DNA of 64,000 nt, taken from an uncultured Buttiauxella sp. (GTDB taxonomy: Bacteria > Pseudomonadota > Gammaproteobacteria > Enterobacterales > Enterobacteriaceae). The DNA lies in assembly GCA_946480445.1 (NCBI GenBank), contig CAMLJN010000016.1, forward strand, positions 30,423-94,422, in the 5' to 3' direction. Below are positions 46,069-55,410 of the stretch, piece after piece. A program made the translations under genes and the position numbers. Numbering within the stretch: position 1 is the stretch's first letter; each line of letters begins with the position of its first letter. The notes beneath the pieces were generated by a model. That model searched no databases and was not told where the DNA came from. It saw only the letters and a list, made by a program, of their open reading frames with translations.

Positions 46069-47337
46069 ATGGAAAAAACTCATATCCCTCAAGCCACGTC
46101 GCCCCTGGTCACGTGGCTTTGCTATCTGGAAAACCTCCATTCTAAAACCATCGAGCTGGGTCTGGATCGCGTGCGTAAAGTTGCGGCGACGCTCGATGTG
46201 CTAACGCCTGCCCCGACGGTATTTACCGTTGCTGGTACCAACGGCAAAGGCACGACCTGCCGCACGCTGGAAACCGTTCTTATGGCGGCCGGGTATAGCG
46301 TGGGCGTTTACAGTTCACCGCATCTGGTGCGTTACACCGAGCGGGTGCGGGTGCAAAATGAAGAGCTGGATGAGGCTTACCACACGGCGGCTTTTGCGCA
46401 GATTGAAGCGGCGCGGGGGGAAACCTCGCTCACCTATTTTGAGTACAGCACGCTCTCCGCGCTGCTGCTGTTTAAGCAGCTGAAGGTCGACGTTGTTATC
46501 CTTGAGGTTGGCCTGGGGGGTCGCCTGGACGCCACGAATATCGTCGATGCCGATGTGGCCGTGGTGACGAGCATCGCCCTGGATCATACTGACTGGCTTG
46601 GTCCTGACTGCGAAAGTATCGGTCGTGAAAAGGCAGGCGTATTCCGCGGCGGTAAACCTGCCGTCGTGGGTGAACCTGATATGCCGCACACTATTGCTGA
46701 AGTGGCGGCGCAGAAGGGCGCCGAGCTGCTGCGTCGCGGTGTGGACTGGTCTTATCAGGTTGACGAGACAAGCTGGCGCTTTAAGGACAAGCAAGGGGAG
46801 CTTAGCGGCCTTCCTCTGCCGCTGGTGCCGCAGCCAAATGCCGCCACTGCGCTGGCCGCCCTGCGTGCCAGTCAGCTGGCGGTTAGCGAAACCGCCCTGC
46901 GAGAAGGCATCGCCAATGCCACCTTACCCGGACGCTTCCAGATTATCGCTGAGGCACCACGCGTTATTCTGGATGTGGCGCACAACCCTCACGCCGCGGC
47001 TTATCTTGCCGACAGGCTTGCCGCGCTGCCAAAACAGGGGCGCGTGCTGGCGGTAATCGGCATGTTGCACGATAAAGATATTGCGGGCACGCTGGCCTGT
47101 TTGTCGACTCAGGTCGATAGCTGGTATTGTGCTCCACTGGAAGGGCCACGCGGGGCGACGGCGCAGGAGCTGATTGCCCATCTTAAGTCTGGTGTAAGCT
47201 ATGACAGCGTGGCTCAGGCCTGGTCTGCGGCAATGGCGGCGGCCACGGCAAATGATACCGTGCTGGTGTGTGGTTCGTTCCACACGGTAGCCCACGTAAT
47301 GGAAGCGCTGGACGCGGGGAGAGCTGGTGGCGAGTAA
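46069..47337 (+). CDS. folC: Dihydrofolate/folylpolyglutamate synthase FolC
   Basis: 422 residues of the Mur-ligase-like family. The ATP-binding loop is FTVAGTNGKGTTCRTLE; LTYFEYSTLSALLLFKQL and VVILEVGLGGRLDATNIVDA are the omega-loop/metal region; and VILDVAHNPHAAAYLADRL marks the C-terminal domain. It adds glutamate to dihydropteroate and to folates. The C-terminus overlaps dedD by 11 bases. Confidence 0.96.
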   Translation: MEKTHIPQATSPLVTWLCYLENLHSKTIELGLDRVRKVAATLDVLTPAPTVFTVAGTNGKGTTCRTLETVLMAAGYSVGVYSSPHLVRYTERVRVQNEELDEAYHTAAFAQIEAARGETSLTYFEYSTLSALLLFKQLKVDVVILEVGLGGRLDATNIVDADVAVVTSIALDHTDWLGPDCESIGREKAGVFRGGKPAVVGEPDMPHTIAEVAAQKGAELLRRGVDWSYQVDETSWRFKDKQGELSGLPLPLVPQPNAATALAALRASQLAVSETALREGIANATLPGRFQIIAEAPRVILDVAHNPHAAAYLADRLAALPKQGRVLAVIGMLHDKDIAGTLACLSTQVDSWYCAPLEGPRGATAQELIAHLKSGVSYDSVAQAWSAAMAAATANDTVLVCGSFHTVAHVMEALDAGRAGGE

Positions 47338-48052
47338 GTTTCAAAACCGATTAGTCGGGACCATTATTCTGGTTGCGCTGGGCGTCATTGTGCTCCCAGG
47401 CCTGCTTGATGGTCAGAAAAAACATTATCAGGACGAGTTTGCGGCGATCCCTTTGGTGCCCAAACCGGGCGATACGGATGAGCCTGACATGCTGCCTGCG
47501 GCGACTCAGGCGCTACCTGCACAGCCTCCTGAAGGCGCGGCTGAAGAAGTTCGGGCTGGCAACGCCTTTGCCCCGGGGCTGGACTCCGCAAGGCTTGCGG
47601 GCGAAACCGGCGCGGATATTGACGAAGTTCCTGTTGCGCGTGAGAAGCCGCCTCAGCCTGTGGTCGAGAAGCCCAAACCTAAGCCGGTTGAAAAGCCGCA
47701 GCCTAAACCCTCAGTGGATCAAACCCAGCAGCGTCTGGCCATGAGCAACGAACAGCCTGAGAAGACCGCGAAACCTGCGAAGCAGGATGAACAGCCGGCA
47801 GCCCCTACCGGGAAGGCCTATGTTGTGCAGCTGGGCGCGCTGAAAAATGCCGACAAAGTTAATGAAATTGTTGGTAAACTGCGCGGCGCCGGGTTCCGCG
47901 TCTACACCTCACCGTCTACGCCAGTGCCGGGCAAAGTGACCCGCATTCTGGTCGGGCCGGATGCCTCGAAAGAAAAACTGAAATCGTCGTTGGGCGAACT
48001 GAGTTCGATTTCAGGGTTAAATGGCGTGGTGATGAATTACACGGTTCGCTAG
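47327..48052 (+). CDS. dedD: Cell-division SPOR-domain protein DedD
   Basis: 241 residues, GTG start inside the folC end. There is one N-terminal membrane helix (LVGTIILVALGVIVLPGLLD), a long Pro/Lys/Glu-rich periplasmic linker (REKPPQPVVEKPKPKPVEK) and a C-terminal SPOR domain (KAYVVQLGALKNADKVNEIV to the end), which binds denuded glycan strands at the septum. It promotes septal peptidoglycan synthesis. Confidence 0.94.
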   Translation: MASKFQNRLVGTIILVALGVIVLPGLLDGQKKHYQDEFAAIPLVPKPGDTDEPDMLPAATQALPAQPPEGAAEEVRAGNAFAPGLDSARLAGETGADIDEVPVAREKPPQPVVEKPKPKPVEKPQPKPSVDQTQQRLAMSNEQPEKTAKPAKQDEQPAAPTGKAYVVQLGALKNADKVNEIVGKLRGAGFRVYTSPSTPVPGKVTRILVGPDASKEKLKSSLGELSSISGLNGVVMNYTVR

Positions 48053-48093
48053 CCGGGCGTGCGGATACAGTTGGGGTTGCCTTCATCCCAACG

Positions 48094-48154
48094 CTCTCCT
48101 GCGGGAGAGGGAGAAAATCAGCTCGCTTAAGCCCTCTTTTCTTCAGGGAGAGGG
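48094..48154. repeat. Two CTCTCC/GGGAGAG hairpins downstream of dedD
   Basis: CTCTCC-TGC-GGGAGAG (48094-48109) and CCCTCTT...AGGGAGAGGG (48132-48154) are tandem inverted repeats in the dedD-cvpA gap. They share GGGAGAGGGCCG(T/C)GGCAAG with 35205-35222. Further on, AACGCCATTAAAAAA is mirrored by GGCGTTGAGCG...CAACGCCATTATT around 48182-48218, forming another hairpin with a T-rich side. Confidence 0.55.
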
Positions 48155-48246
48155 CCGTGGCAAGCGGGATCTCAGGGGCAATTTTTTAATGGCGTTGAGC
48201 GTTTTTTCAACGCCATTATTTATTTAGGCGAGGGAAGGAAATCCCT

Positions 48247-48262
48247 ACGCAAACGTTTTCTT
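48247..48262 (+). promoter_or_regulatory. PurR operator of cvpA-purF-ubiX
   Basis: ACGCAAACGTTTTCTT matches the PurR consensus ACGCAAACGTTTNCNT at every defined position. It lies 59 bases before the cvpA start, so the operon is repressed by PurR with hypoxanthine or guanine, as in E. coli. Confidence 0.92.
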
Positions 48263-48320
48263 TTTCTGTTAGAATGCGCCCCGAACTGGACGTCAGGGCG
48301 ATTTGTCGCGAGATTTGTTC

Positions 48321-48806
48321 ATGGTCTGGATAGATTACGCCATTATGGCGGTCATCGCCTTTTCGGCTCTGATTAGTGTTATTCGTGGGTTTGTACGCGA
48401 AGCGTTATCGCTGGTGACATGGGGATGTGCTTTCTTTGTTGCCAGTCATTACTACACTTACCTGGCAGTCTGGTTCACTGGCTTTGAAGACGAACTGGTA
48501 CGTAATGGGATTGCAATCGCGATACTGTTTATCGCGACACTCATCGTCGGTGCGATAGTCAACTATGTGATTGGCGCGCTGGTGGAGAAAACCGGCCTGT
48601 CGGGTACAGACAGGGTGTTGGGGATCTGTTTCGGCGCGCTTCGCGGTGCCCTGATCGTCGCCGCCATTCTGTTCTTTCTCGATACATTTACCGGTTTTTC
48701 AAAGAGTGAAGACTGGCAGAAGTCGCAGCTCATCCCGCAATTCAGTTTCATCATCAGATGGTTCTTTGACTATCTGCAAAGCTCGTCAAGTTTCTTGCCC
48801 CGGTAA
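48321..48806 (+). CDS. cvpA: Colicin V production/membrane protein CvpA
   Basis: 161 residues with four membrane helices, for example WIDYAIMAVIAFSALISVIR, NGIAIAILFIATLIVGAIVN and LGICFGALRGALIVAAILFF. It is required for colicin V production and is implicated in envelope stress resistance; the molecular role is unclear. The start MVWIDY at 48321 matches the family; a TTG at 48303 is not used. It lies 37 bases before purF under the PurR box. Confidence 0.94.
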   Translation: MVWIDYAIMAVIAFSALISVIRGFVREALSLVTWGCAFFVASHYYTYLAVWFTGFEDELVRNGIAIAILFIATLIVGAIVNYVIGALVEKTGLSGTDRVLGICFGALRGALIVAAILFFLDTFTGFSKSEDWQKSQLIPQFSFIIRWFFDYLQSSSSFLPR

Positions 48807-48843
48807 TCGTATCGGGGATGTGGCTTAATGAGGAAAAGACACC

Positions 48844-50361
48844 ATGTGCGGTATTGTCGGTATCGCCGGTTTTATGCCGGTAAACCAGTCGATTTATGAC
48901 GCGTTAACGGTGCTTCAGCACCGTGGGCAGGATGCCGCAGGCATCGTCACCATTGATGCTTTAAATTGCTTCCGTCTGCGTAAAGCAAATGGCCTGGTGA
49001 GTGATGTGTTTGAAGCCCGCCACATGCAACGTATGCAGGGCAACATGGGGATTGGCCATGTACGCTATCCGACCGCTGGCAGCTCCAGCGCCTCTGAGGC
49101 TCAACCTTTCTACGTTAACTCCCCGTACGGTATTACGCTTGCCCACAACGGCAATCTGACCAACGCTCACGAACTGCGTAAAAAGCTGTTCGAAGAGAAA
49201 CGCCGTCACATTAACACCACCTCAGACTCTGAAATCCTGCTCAATATTTTTGCCAGCGAGCTGGACAGCTTCCGCAATTATCCGCTGGAAGCCGACAACA
49301 TTTTTGCCGCCATTGCCGCCACTAACCGCCAGATCCGCGGTGCGTACGCCTGCGTGGCGATGATTATCGGGCATGGCATGGTCGCCTTCCGCGATCCTAA
49401 CGGCATTCGTCCTCTGGTGATGGGAAAACGCGAGCTGGGCGACGGGCGCACCGAATATATGGTGGCCTCCGAAAGCGTGGCGCTGGATACCCTGGGCTTC
49501 GAATTCCTGCGTGATATTGCGCCGGGCGAGGCGGTGTATATCACCGAGAAAGGGCAGCTGTTTACCCGCCAGTGCGCGGACAATCCGACCAGCAACCCTT
49601 GCCTGTTTGAATACGTTTACTTTGCGCGTCCAGATTCATTCATCGACAAAATTTCCGTGTATAGCGCGCGTGTTGAAATGGGGAAAAAGCTCGGCGAGAA
49701 AATTGCTCGCGAGTGGGAAGACCTGGATATCGACGTGGTCATTCCGATTCCGGAAACCTCCTGCGACATCGCGCTGGAAATTGCCCGCATTCTGGACAAG
49801 CCGTATCGCCAGGGCTTTGTGAAGAACCGCTATGTTGGCCGCACCTTTATCATGCCGGGCCAGCAGCTGCGTCGTAAATCCGTGCGCCGCAAGCTCAACG
49901 CTAACCGCGCTGAGTTCCGCGATAAGAACGTGCTGTTGGTTGATGACTCCATCGTGCGTGGCACTACGTCTGAACAGATTATTGAGATGGCGCGTGAAGC
50001 GGGCGCGAAGAAGGTTTATCTCGCTTCTGCCGCCCCGGAAATTCGTTTCCCTAACGTCTATGGCATTGATATGCCAAGCGCCAACGAGCTGATTGCTCAC
50101 GGCCGCGAAGTGGATGAAATCCGCCAGATAATCGGTGCCGACGGGCTAATTTTCCAGGACCTGGACGATCTTATCGAAGCGGTACGCGTCGAGAACCCGG
50201 ACATCACGCAGTTTGAATGTTCGGTGTTTAACGGGGTGTACGTGACCAAAGATGTCGATCACGAATACCTTGAGTATCTTGAGTCGCTGCGTAATGACGA
50301 TTCTAAGGCTCTGCTGCGTCAGAACGAAGTTGAAAACTTAGAGATGCATAACGAAGGTTAA
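48844..50361 (+). CDS. purF: Amidophosphoribosyltransferase PurF
   Basis: 505 residues; first committed step of purine synthesis, making phosphoribosylamine from PRPP and glutamine. The N-terminal Ntn glutaminase starts [10 protein letters not shown], with Cys2 exposed after Met removal, and includes HRGQDAAGI. The phosphoribosyltransferase domain has the PRPP loop [20 protein letters not shown]. Length equals E. coli PurF. Confidence 0.97.
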   Translation: MCGIVGIAGFMPVNQSIYDALTVLQHRGQDAAGIVTIDALNCFRLRKANGLVSDVFEARHMQRMQGNMGIGHVRYPTAGSSSASEAQPFYVNSPYGITLAHNGNLTNAHELRKKLFEEKRRHINTTSDSEILLNIFASELDSFRNYPLEADNIFAAIAATNRQIRGAYACVAMIIGHGMVAFRDPNGIRPLVMGKRELGDGRTEYMVASESVALDTLGFEFLRDIAPGEAVYITEKGQLFTRQCADNPTSNPCLFEYVYFARPDSFIDKISVYSARVEMGKKLGEKIAREWEDLDIDVVIPIPETSCDIALEIARILDKPYRQGFVKNRYVGRTFIMPGQQLRRKSVRRKLNANRAEFRDKNVLLVDDSIVRGTTSEQIIEMAREAGAKKVYLASAAPEIRFPNVYGIDMPSANELIAHGREVDEIRQIIGADGLIFQDLDDLIEAVRVENPDITQFECSVFNGVYVTKDVDHEYLEYLESLRNDDSKALLRQNEVENLEMHNEG

Positions 50362-50379
50362 TGACTCTCTCACTTCGCT

Positions 50380-50400
50380 CCTCTCCCTTTATGGGAGAGG
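50380..50400 (+). repeat. CCTCTCCC/GGGAGAGG hairpin between purF and ubiX
   Basis: A perfect 8-bp stem with loop TTTAT. It lies inside the operon gap, lacks a T-run and may be an attenuator or mRNA-stabilising repeat. The clearest member of the recurring CTCTCCC family. Confidence 0.6.
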
Positions 50401-50480
50401 AGCGGGGCAGGTATCCACTCCTTGCATCCACGCCCATCTTGCGGCAAAGTCAGCCCACATCTTCTTTACGGGCGAAAATC

Positions 50481-51050
50481 ATGAAGCGGTTAATTGTTGG
50501 GATTTCAGGGGCCAGCGGCGCCATCTACGGCGTGCGGTTGCTTGAGGTGCTACAGCAGGTGCCTGAGGTGGAAACCCATCTCATCGTCAGCAACGCCGCA
50601 CGCCAGACGCTAAGCCTGGAAACAGATTTCTCCCTGCGTGAAGTGCAGGCGCTGGCCGATGTGGTTCACGATGCCCGTGATATCGCTGCAAACGTCTCCT
50701 CAGGCTCTTTTAAGACGCAGGGCATGGTTATCCTGCCGTGCTCCATCAAAACGCTTTCAGGCATTGTGCATAGCTATACGGATGGGCTGCTGGCTCGTGC
50801 GGCAGACGTCGTGCTTAAAGAACGCCGTCCGCTGGTGCTTTGCGTGCGTGAAACCCCGCTGCATCTTGGTCACCTCCGGCTGATGACCCAGGCGGCGGAG
50901 CTTGGTGCGGTGATCATGCCGCCGGTACCCGCGTTTTATCATCGTCCGCAAACCTTACAAGAGGTTATCGACCAGACGGTAAATCGCGTGCTCGATCAGT
51001 TCGATATTGAATTGCCGCAGGACCTGTTCAGGCGCTGGCAGGGGGCATAA
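50481..51050 (+). CDS. ubiX: Flavin prenyltransferase UbiX
   Basis: 189 residues. It prenylates FMN to make the cofactor for UbiD decarboxylase in ubiquinone synthesis. The start MKRLIVGISGASGAIYGVRL is the family N-terminus with the FMN/DMAP phosphate-binding Ser/Gly loop; SSGSFKTQGMVILPCSIKTL and DVVLKERRPLVLCVRETPLH are conserved. An in-frame ATG at 50361, right after purF, would add a 40-residue non-conserved extension read through the repeat and is rejected. Confidence 0.95.
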   Translation: MKRLIVGISGASGAIYGVRLLEVLQQVPEVETHLIVSNAARQTLSLETDFSLREVQALADVVHDARDIAANVSSGSFKTQGMVILPCSIKTLSGIVHSYTDGLLARAADVVLKERRPLVLCVRETPLHLGHLRLMTQAAELGAVIMPPVPAFYHRPQTLQEVIDQTVNRVLDQFDIELPQDLFRRWQGA

Positions 51051-51054
51051 AGCC

Positions 51055-51071
51055 TGCGCCAGCGTGGTGCA
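51055..51071 (+). promoter_or_regulatory. NtrC-like enhancer site upstream of argT
   Basis: TGCGCCAGCGTGGTGCA is a near-perfect palindrome with the arms and 3-base spacing of NtrC sites (TGCACCA-N3-TGGTGCA). It is about 180-200 bases upstream of the sigma-54 promoter, a typical enhancer distance, and immediately follows ubiX. Confidence 0.7.
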
Positions 51072-51251
51072 TCACAAAACGTTTGCCTCAAAATAGGGCA
51101 ATTTTGTAACCCCGATCTCTTTTAGAGAATTTAGTCCGCATTTTACTTCCCAAACGCTTTGCCCCTTCTCCAGACCTGCTATCTTCAACCTGGTGATTAG
51201 TTGCAACGTTTTATTAACATAAAACACTCCGCCTGATTTTACGCGAAATTA

Positions 51252-51267
51252 TGGCATGAGAAGTGCA
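51252..51267 (+). promoter_or_regulatory. Sigma-54 promoter of argT
   Basis: TGGCATGAGAAGTGCA has GG and GC elements 12 bases apart (consensus TGGCACN5TTGCA). With the upstream NtrC-like site it indicates nitrogen-starvation control of argT, as reported for Salmonella argT. Confidence 0.72.
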
Positions 51268-51328
51268 ACTCCCCGTACGCAACACAACACGACGTTACAG
51301 ATAATAAGAGTCAACTTAAGGGGTATGT

Positions 51329-52105
51329 ATGAAGAAGCAGGTTCTCGCTCTGTCTTTGCTGCTCGGCCTTACCAGCACCGCTTATGCAGCCATTCCGCAG
51401 AGCGTTCGTATTGGTACGGATGCCACCTATGCACCGTTCTCTTCGAAAGATGCGAAAGGGGAGTTCGTCTGTTTTGATATCGATCTTGGCAATGAGCTTT
51501 GTAAGCGCGTTAACACCAAATGTACCTGGGTGGGCAGCGATTTTGACTCTCTGATCCCGTCTCTGAAAGCGAAGAAAATTGACGCTATTATTTCCTCCCT
51601 TTCAATTACGGAAAAACGTCAGCAGGAGATTGCTTTCTCCGACAAACTTTATGCCGCTGATTCACGTCTTATCGCCAGCAAAGGTTCGCCGATTAAGCCC
51701 ACTCTCGACTCGCTGAAAGGCAAACACGTCGGCGTGCTGCAAGGCTCCACGCAGGAAGCTTTTGCCAATGCAGAATGGCGCCCCAAAGGCGTTGATGTGG
51801 TGGCTTATGCTAATCAGGATCTGATCTACTCTGACCTCGCCGCGGGTCGCCTCGACGCCGCCTTCCAGGACGAAGTCGCCGCCAGTGAAGGTTTCCTGAA
51901 GCAGCCTGCGGGCAAAGAGTTTGCCTTCGCAGGCCCCTCGGTGAAAGACAAAAGATACTTCGGTGATGGCACCGGTATTGGCCTGCGTAAAGATGAGACG
52001 GAGCTGAAAGCCGCCTTCGATAAAGCCTTAGCCGAAATGCGTAAAGACGGCACTTACGACAAATTTGCGAAGAAGTACTTCGATTTTAATGTTTACGGTG
52101 AATAA
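51329..52105 (+). CDS. argT: Lysine/arginine/ornithine-binding periplasmic protein ArgT
   Basis: 258 residues with a signal peptide ([18 protein letters not shown]). It binds Lys, Arg and Orn for the HisQMP transporter. The family 3 solute-binding signature is [20 protein letters not shown], then [20 protein letters not shown] and the C-terminal [16 protein letters not shown]. One oddity is Cys in [10 protein letters not shown], where relatives including the adjacent HisJ have Gly; it could add a free thiol near another Cys (NELCKR). Paralogue of hisJ next door. Confidence 0.95.
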   Translation: MKKQVLALSLLLGLTSTAYAAIPQSVRIGTDATYAPFSSKDAKGEFVCFDIDLGNELCKRVNTKCTWVGSDFDSLIPSLKAKKIDAIISSLSITEKRQQEIAFSDKLYAADSRLIASKGSPIKPTLDSLKGKHVGVLQGSTQEAFANAEWRPKGVDVVAYANQDLIYSDLAAGRLDAAFQDEVAASEGFLKQPAGKEFAFAGPSVKDKRYFGDGTGIGLRKDETELKAAFDKALAEMRKDGTYDKFAKKYFDFNVYGE

Positions 52106-52123
52106 GTTTATCCCGTAGTCTGT

Positions 52124-52155
52124 AGCCCGGTTATGAATATATTCTTAGCCGGGCT
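52124..52155. repeat. Long imperfect palindrome between argT and hisJ
   Basis: AGCCCGGTTATGAATA is followed by TATTCTTAGCCGGGCT, a 16-bp inverted repeat with two mismatches and no loop. The argT-hisJ gap of related species also carries a hairpin that lowers read-through. It ends argT transcripts or marks a REP-like element. Confidence 0.65.
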
Positions 52156-52255
52156 GGATAAAAATGCAGTCACGCCCATTTTTGGTGCATTTTATCCCTC
52201 TTATTAAGCCACAACACGACACTGGCGTTAAAAAGACAGTCTATTGAGGATAATT

Positions 52256-53038
52256 ATGAAAAAGTTAGTTTTGTCTCTTTCTCTGGCGCTGGCCTTCTCC
52301 AGCGTGTCCACAGCATTCGCCGCTATTTCTAAAAACATCCGCGTGGGGACCGATCCTACCTATGCCCCGTTTGAATCGAAAAACGCTCAGGGCGAGCTGG
52401 TGGGCTTTGATATCGACCTGGCAAAAGAGCTCTGCAAGCGCATCGAGGCCAACTGTACTTTTGTTGAGAACCCTCTGGATGCGCTGATCCCTTCTCTGAA
52501 AGCGAAAAAAATCGACGTGATTATGTCGTCGCTTTCCATTACGGAAAAACGCCAGCAGGAAATCGCCTTCACCGACAAACTGTACGCGGCGGATTCTCGT
52601 CTGGTGGTGGCGAAAGGCTCGGCCATTGAGCCAACGCTCGCGGCGCTGAAAGGTAAACGCGTTGGCGTGCTGCAGGGCACTACTCAGGAAACTTACGGTA
52701 ACGTCCACTGGGCGCCAAAAGGCGTGGAGATTGTCTCCTATCAGGGTCAGGACTCCATTTACGCTGACCTGACCGCGGGACGCATCGACGCGGCCTTCCA
52801 GGATGAGGTTGCTGCCAGCGAAGGTTTCCTGAAGCAGCCTGTCGGCAAGGATTACCAGTTTGGCGGCCCGTCTGTTAAAGACGACAAGCTGTTTGGCGTC
52901 GGCACCGGTATGGGGCTGCGTAAAGACGATACCGAGCTGCGTAATGCGCTGAACAAAGCCTTCGCTGAAATGCGTCAGGATGGCACCTACGAGAAACTGG
53001 CGAAGAAATACTTCGATTTTGATGTCTACGGTGGTTAA
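52256..53038 (+). CDS. hisJ: Histidine-binding periplasmic protein HisJ
   Basis: 260 residues with a signal peptide ([20 protein letters not shown]). It delivers histidine to HisQMP. The mature protein begins [20 protein letters not shown] and ends [16 protein letters not shown]. It is closely similar to ArgT, reflecting an old tandem duplication. The start at 52256 follows GAGGATAATT. Confidence 0.95.
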   Translation: MKKLVLSLSLALAFSSVSTAFAAISKNIRVGTDPTYAPFESKNAQGELVGFDIDLAKELCKRIEANCTFVENPLDALIPSLKAKKIDVIMSSLSITEKRQQEIAFTDKLYAADSRLVVAKGSAIEPTLAALKGKRVGVLQGTTQETYGNVHWAPKGVEIVSYQGQDSIYADLTAGRIDAAFQDEVAASEGFLKQPVGKDYQFGGPSVKDDKLFGVGTGMGLRKDDTELRNALNKAFAEMRQDGTYEKLAKKYFDFDVYGG

Positions 53039-53055
53039 CAGTCACCAGTGATTAG

Positions 53056-53079
53056 CCCTGCCCCTGATGTCGGGCAGGG
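53056..53079 (+). repeat. Hairpin between hisJ and hisQ
   Basis: CCCTGCCC-CTGATGTC-GGGCAGGG forms an 8-bp GC-rich stem. Such a structure at this junction is known in Salmonella (REP) and is thought to give more binding protein than membrane components by shielding the upstream mRNA. Confidence 0.6.
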
Positions 53080-53115
53080 AGAGTTTATGCAGACACTGAC
53101 GACAGGATACGCACC

Positions 53116-53802
53116 ATGCTGTATGGCTTTTCTGAAGTGATATTTAAAGGGGCGATTGTCACGCTGGAACTGGCGTTAAGCTCCGTCATCCTCTCCGTGG
53201 TGATTGGTCTTATCGGCGCGGGAGCCAGGTTATCAAAAAACCGCCCGCTGGCGCTGCTGTTTGAAGGCTATACCACGCTGATTCGCGGCGTGCCGGATCT
53301 GGTGCTGATGCTGCTGATTTTCTATGGCCTGCAAATGCTGCTCAACAGCATTACCGATGCTTTAGGTATGGCGCAGTTTGATATTGACCCGATGGTGGCC
53401 GGTATCATTACGCTGGGTTTTATCTACGGCGCCTACTTCACGGAAACCTTCCGGGGTGCCTTCCTCGCCGTCCCCGGCGGGCATATTGAGGCGGCAACGG
53501 CCTTTGGCTTTACCGCCTCGCAAACCTTCCGCCGTATCCTGTTCCCCGCCATGATGCGCTATGCCTTACCCGGCATTGGCAACAACTGGCAGGTTATTCT
53601 CAAAGCCACCGCGCTGGTGTCTTTACTGGGGCTTGAGGACGTGGTGAAGGCCACGCAGCTGGCGGGCAAAAGCACCTGGCAGCCGTTCTATTTTGCCATT
53701 GTCGCCGGGATTATCTATCTGCTCTTTACCACCGTCTCCAACGGGGTGCTGCTCTGGCTTGAACGTCGTTACTCCGTGGGTGTGAAGAGGGCAGAGCTAT
53801 GA
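53116..53802 (+). CDS. hisQ: Histidine/lysine/arginine ABC permease HisQ
   Basis: 228 residues with about five membrane helices. The ABC coupling motif of amino-acid permeases is IEAATAFGFTASQTFRRILFP (position EAA---G), followed by PGIGNNWQVILKATALVSLL. It dimerises with HisM, and both contact HisP. The stop overlaps hisM by four bases (ATGA). Confidence 0.95.
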   Translation: MLYGFSEVIFKGAIVTLELALSSVILSVVIGLIGAGARLSKNRPLALLFEGYTTLIRGVPDLVLMLLIFYGLQMLLNSITDALGMAQFDIDPMVAGIITLGFIYGAYFTETFRGAFLAVPGGHIEAATAFGFTASQTFRRILFPAMMRYALPGIGNNWQVILKATALVSLLGLEDVVKATQLAGKSTWQPFYFAIVAGIIYLLFTTVSNGVLLWLERRYSVGVKRAEL

Positions 53803-54515
53803 TCGACATCCTTCAGGAATACTGGAAATCTCTCCTGTGGACGGACGGCTATCGCTTCACCGGTGTGGCGATCACCCTGTGGCTGCTAATTTCCTCCGTG
53901 GTGATGGGCGGCATTCTGGCGCTGTTTCTCGCCATAGGCCGCGTATCCAGCAATAAATTTATCGCTTTCCCGATCTGGCTGTTCACCTACGTTTTTCGCG
54001 GTACGCCGCTGTATGTGCAGCTGCTGGTGTTTTATTCCGGTATGTATACGCTGGAGGTGGTGAAGGGCACCGTGCTGCTGAACGAGTTTTTCCGCAGTGG
54101 CTTGAACTGTACCGTGCTGGCCCTGACGCTTAATACCTGCGCCTATACGACAGAGATTTTTGCCGGGGCTATTCGTTCCGTACCCCACGGCGAAATTGAA
54201 GCTGCGCGCGCCTATGGTTTCTCACGCGTAAAAATGTATCGCTGCATCATATTGCCTTCCGCGCTGCGTATCGCTCTACCGGCCTACAGCAATGAGGTGA
54301 TCTTAATGCTGCATTCCACGGCGCTGGCGTTTACCGCTACCGTGCCGGATTTGCTGAAGATCGCCCGCGATATTAACTCCGCTACCTACCAGCCGTTTAC
54401 CGCGTTTGGTATTGCTGCGGTGCTGTACCTGATTATTTCTTACCTGCTGATAAGCCTTTTCCGCCGGGCGGAAAGACGTTTTATGCAGCACGTTAAACCC
54501 AGCTCTTCGCACTGA
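53799..54515 (+). CDS. hisM: Histidine/lysine/arginine ABC permease HisM
   Basis: 238 residues. The coupling motif reads IEAARAYGFSRVKMYRCIIL, and helices include FTGVAITLWLLISSVVMGGI and FGIAAVLYLIISYLLISLF. Partner of HisQ in the HisQMP2 complex. Translationally coupled to hisQ and 9 bases before hisP. Confidence 0.95.
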   Translation: MIDILQEYWKSLLWTDGYRFTGVAITLWLLISSVVMGGILALFLAIGRVSSNKFIAFPIWLFTYVFRGTPLYVQLLVFYSGMYTLEVVKGTVLLNEFFRSGLNCTVLALTLNTCAYTTEIFAGAIRSVPHGEIEAARAYGFSRVKMYRCIILPSALRIALPAYSNEVILMLHSTALAFTATVPDLLKIARDINSATYQPFTAFGIAAVLYLIISYLLISLFRRAERRFMQHVKPSSSH

Positions 54516-54524
54516 GTAAATCCG

Positions 54525-55298
54525 ATGGCAGAAAATAAACTAAACGTAACTGATTTGCACAAACGCTACGGCGAACATGAAGTGCTTAAAGGGGTTTCTT
54601 TAAAGGCCAATGCCGGGGATGTGATAAGCATCATCGGCTCGTCGGGTTCCGGGAAAAGTACCTTTTTGCGCTGCATTAACTTCCTCGAAAAACCGAGTGC
54701 GGGCACCATTGTGGTAAGCAACCAGAATATCAATCTGGTGCGGGACAAAGACGGACAGCTCAAGGTGGCGGATAAAAACCAGCTCCGCCTGCTGCGTACC
54801 CGTCTGACGATGGTGTTCCAGCACTTCAACCTGTGGAGCCATATGACGGTGCTGGAGAACGTCATGGAAGCGCCGATTCAGGTACTTGGCCTGAATAAAC
54901 AGGATGCCAGGGAGCGCGCCATCAAATACCTCGCGAAAGTGGGCATTGACGAGCGCCAGCAGGCGAAATACCCGGTGCATCTCTCCGGCGGCCAGCAGCA
55001 GCGTGTTTCTATTGCGCGCGCTCTTGCGATGGAGCCAGAAGTCTTGCTGTTCGATGAACCCACCTCGGCGCTGGATCCAGAGCTGGTAGGCGAAGTGCTG
55101 CGCATTATGCAGAAGCTGGCCGAAGAGGGGAAAACGATGGTGGTGGTGACGCACGAGATGGATTTTGCCCGCCACGTTTCAAGCCATGTGATTTTCCTGC
55201 ACCAGGGCAGAATTGAAGAAGAGGGCGCGCCGGAAGAGCTGTTTGGCAACCCAAAAAGCGCTCGCTTACAGCAGTTCCTTTCGGGATCGCTTAAGTAG
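54525..55298 (+). CDS. hisP: Histidine/lysine/arginine ABC ATPase HisP
   Basis: 257 residues. Walker A is [14 protein letters not shown], signature [15 protein letters not shown], Walker [14 protein letters not shown] and switch His VVVTHEMDF. The D-loop and Q-loop ([18 protein letters not shown]) match the HisP structure. It is the last gene of the argT-hisJQMP set. Confidence 0.97.
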   Translation: MAENKLNVTDLHKRYGEHEVLKGVSLKANAGDVISIIGSSGSGKSTFLRCINFLEKPSAGTIVVSNQNINLVRDKDGQLKVADKNQLRLLRTRLTMVFQHFNLWSHMTVLENVMEAPIQVLGLNKQDARERAIKYLAKVGIDERQQAKYPVHLSGGQQQRVSIARALAMEPEVLLFDEPTSALDPELVGEVLRIMQKLAEEGKTMVVVTHEMDFARHVSSHVIFLHQGRIEEEGAPEELFGNPKSARLQQFLSGSLK

Positions 55299-55365
55299 CG
55301 GGGTTTTCCCTTAAAATGGGGGGAGAAGATCAATCATAATTAAAGTTGGTCACTTCCCACTGCTT

Positions 55366-55389
55366 GCCCCCTCCTTTGGGAGAGGGGGC
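55366..55389. repeat. GCCCCCTCC/GAGGGGGC hairpin between hisP and yfcH
   Basis: A GC-rich inverted repeat lies between convergent genes (GCCCCCTC...GAGGGGGC), with a T-rich tract about 10 bases after it. Probably a shared terminator; member of the CTCTCCC/GGGAGAGG family. In E. coli this gap contains rpnB (yfcI), which is absent here. Confidence 0.55.
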
Positions 55390-55410
55390 ACCTGTGTATT
55401 TTCTTTTGCC

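Noticed and set aside
48303..48806. CvpA beginning at the TTG at 48303
   Set aside because: The family starts MVWIDY, which is the ATG at 48321; the extra residues are not conserved.
50361..51050. UbiX beginning at the ATG overlapping the purF stop
   Set aside because: It would translate the CTCTCCC hairpin repeat as a 40-residue extension, while the FMN-binding N-terminus begins at 50481.
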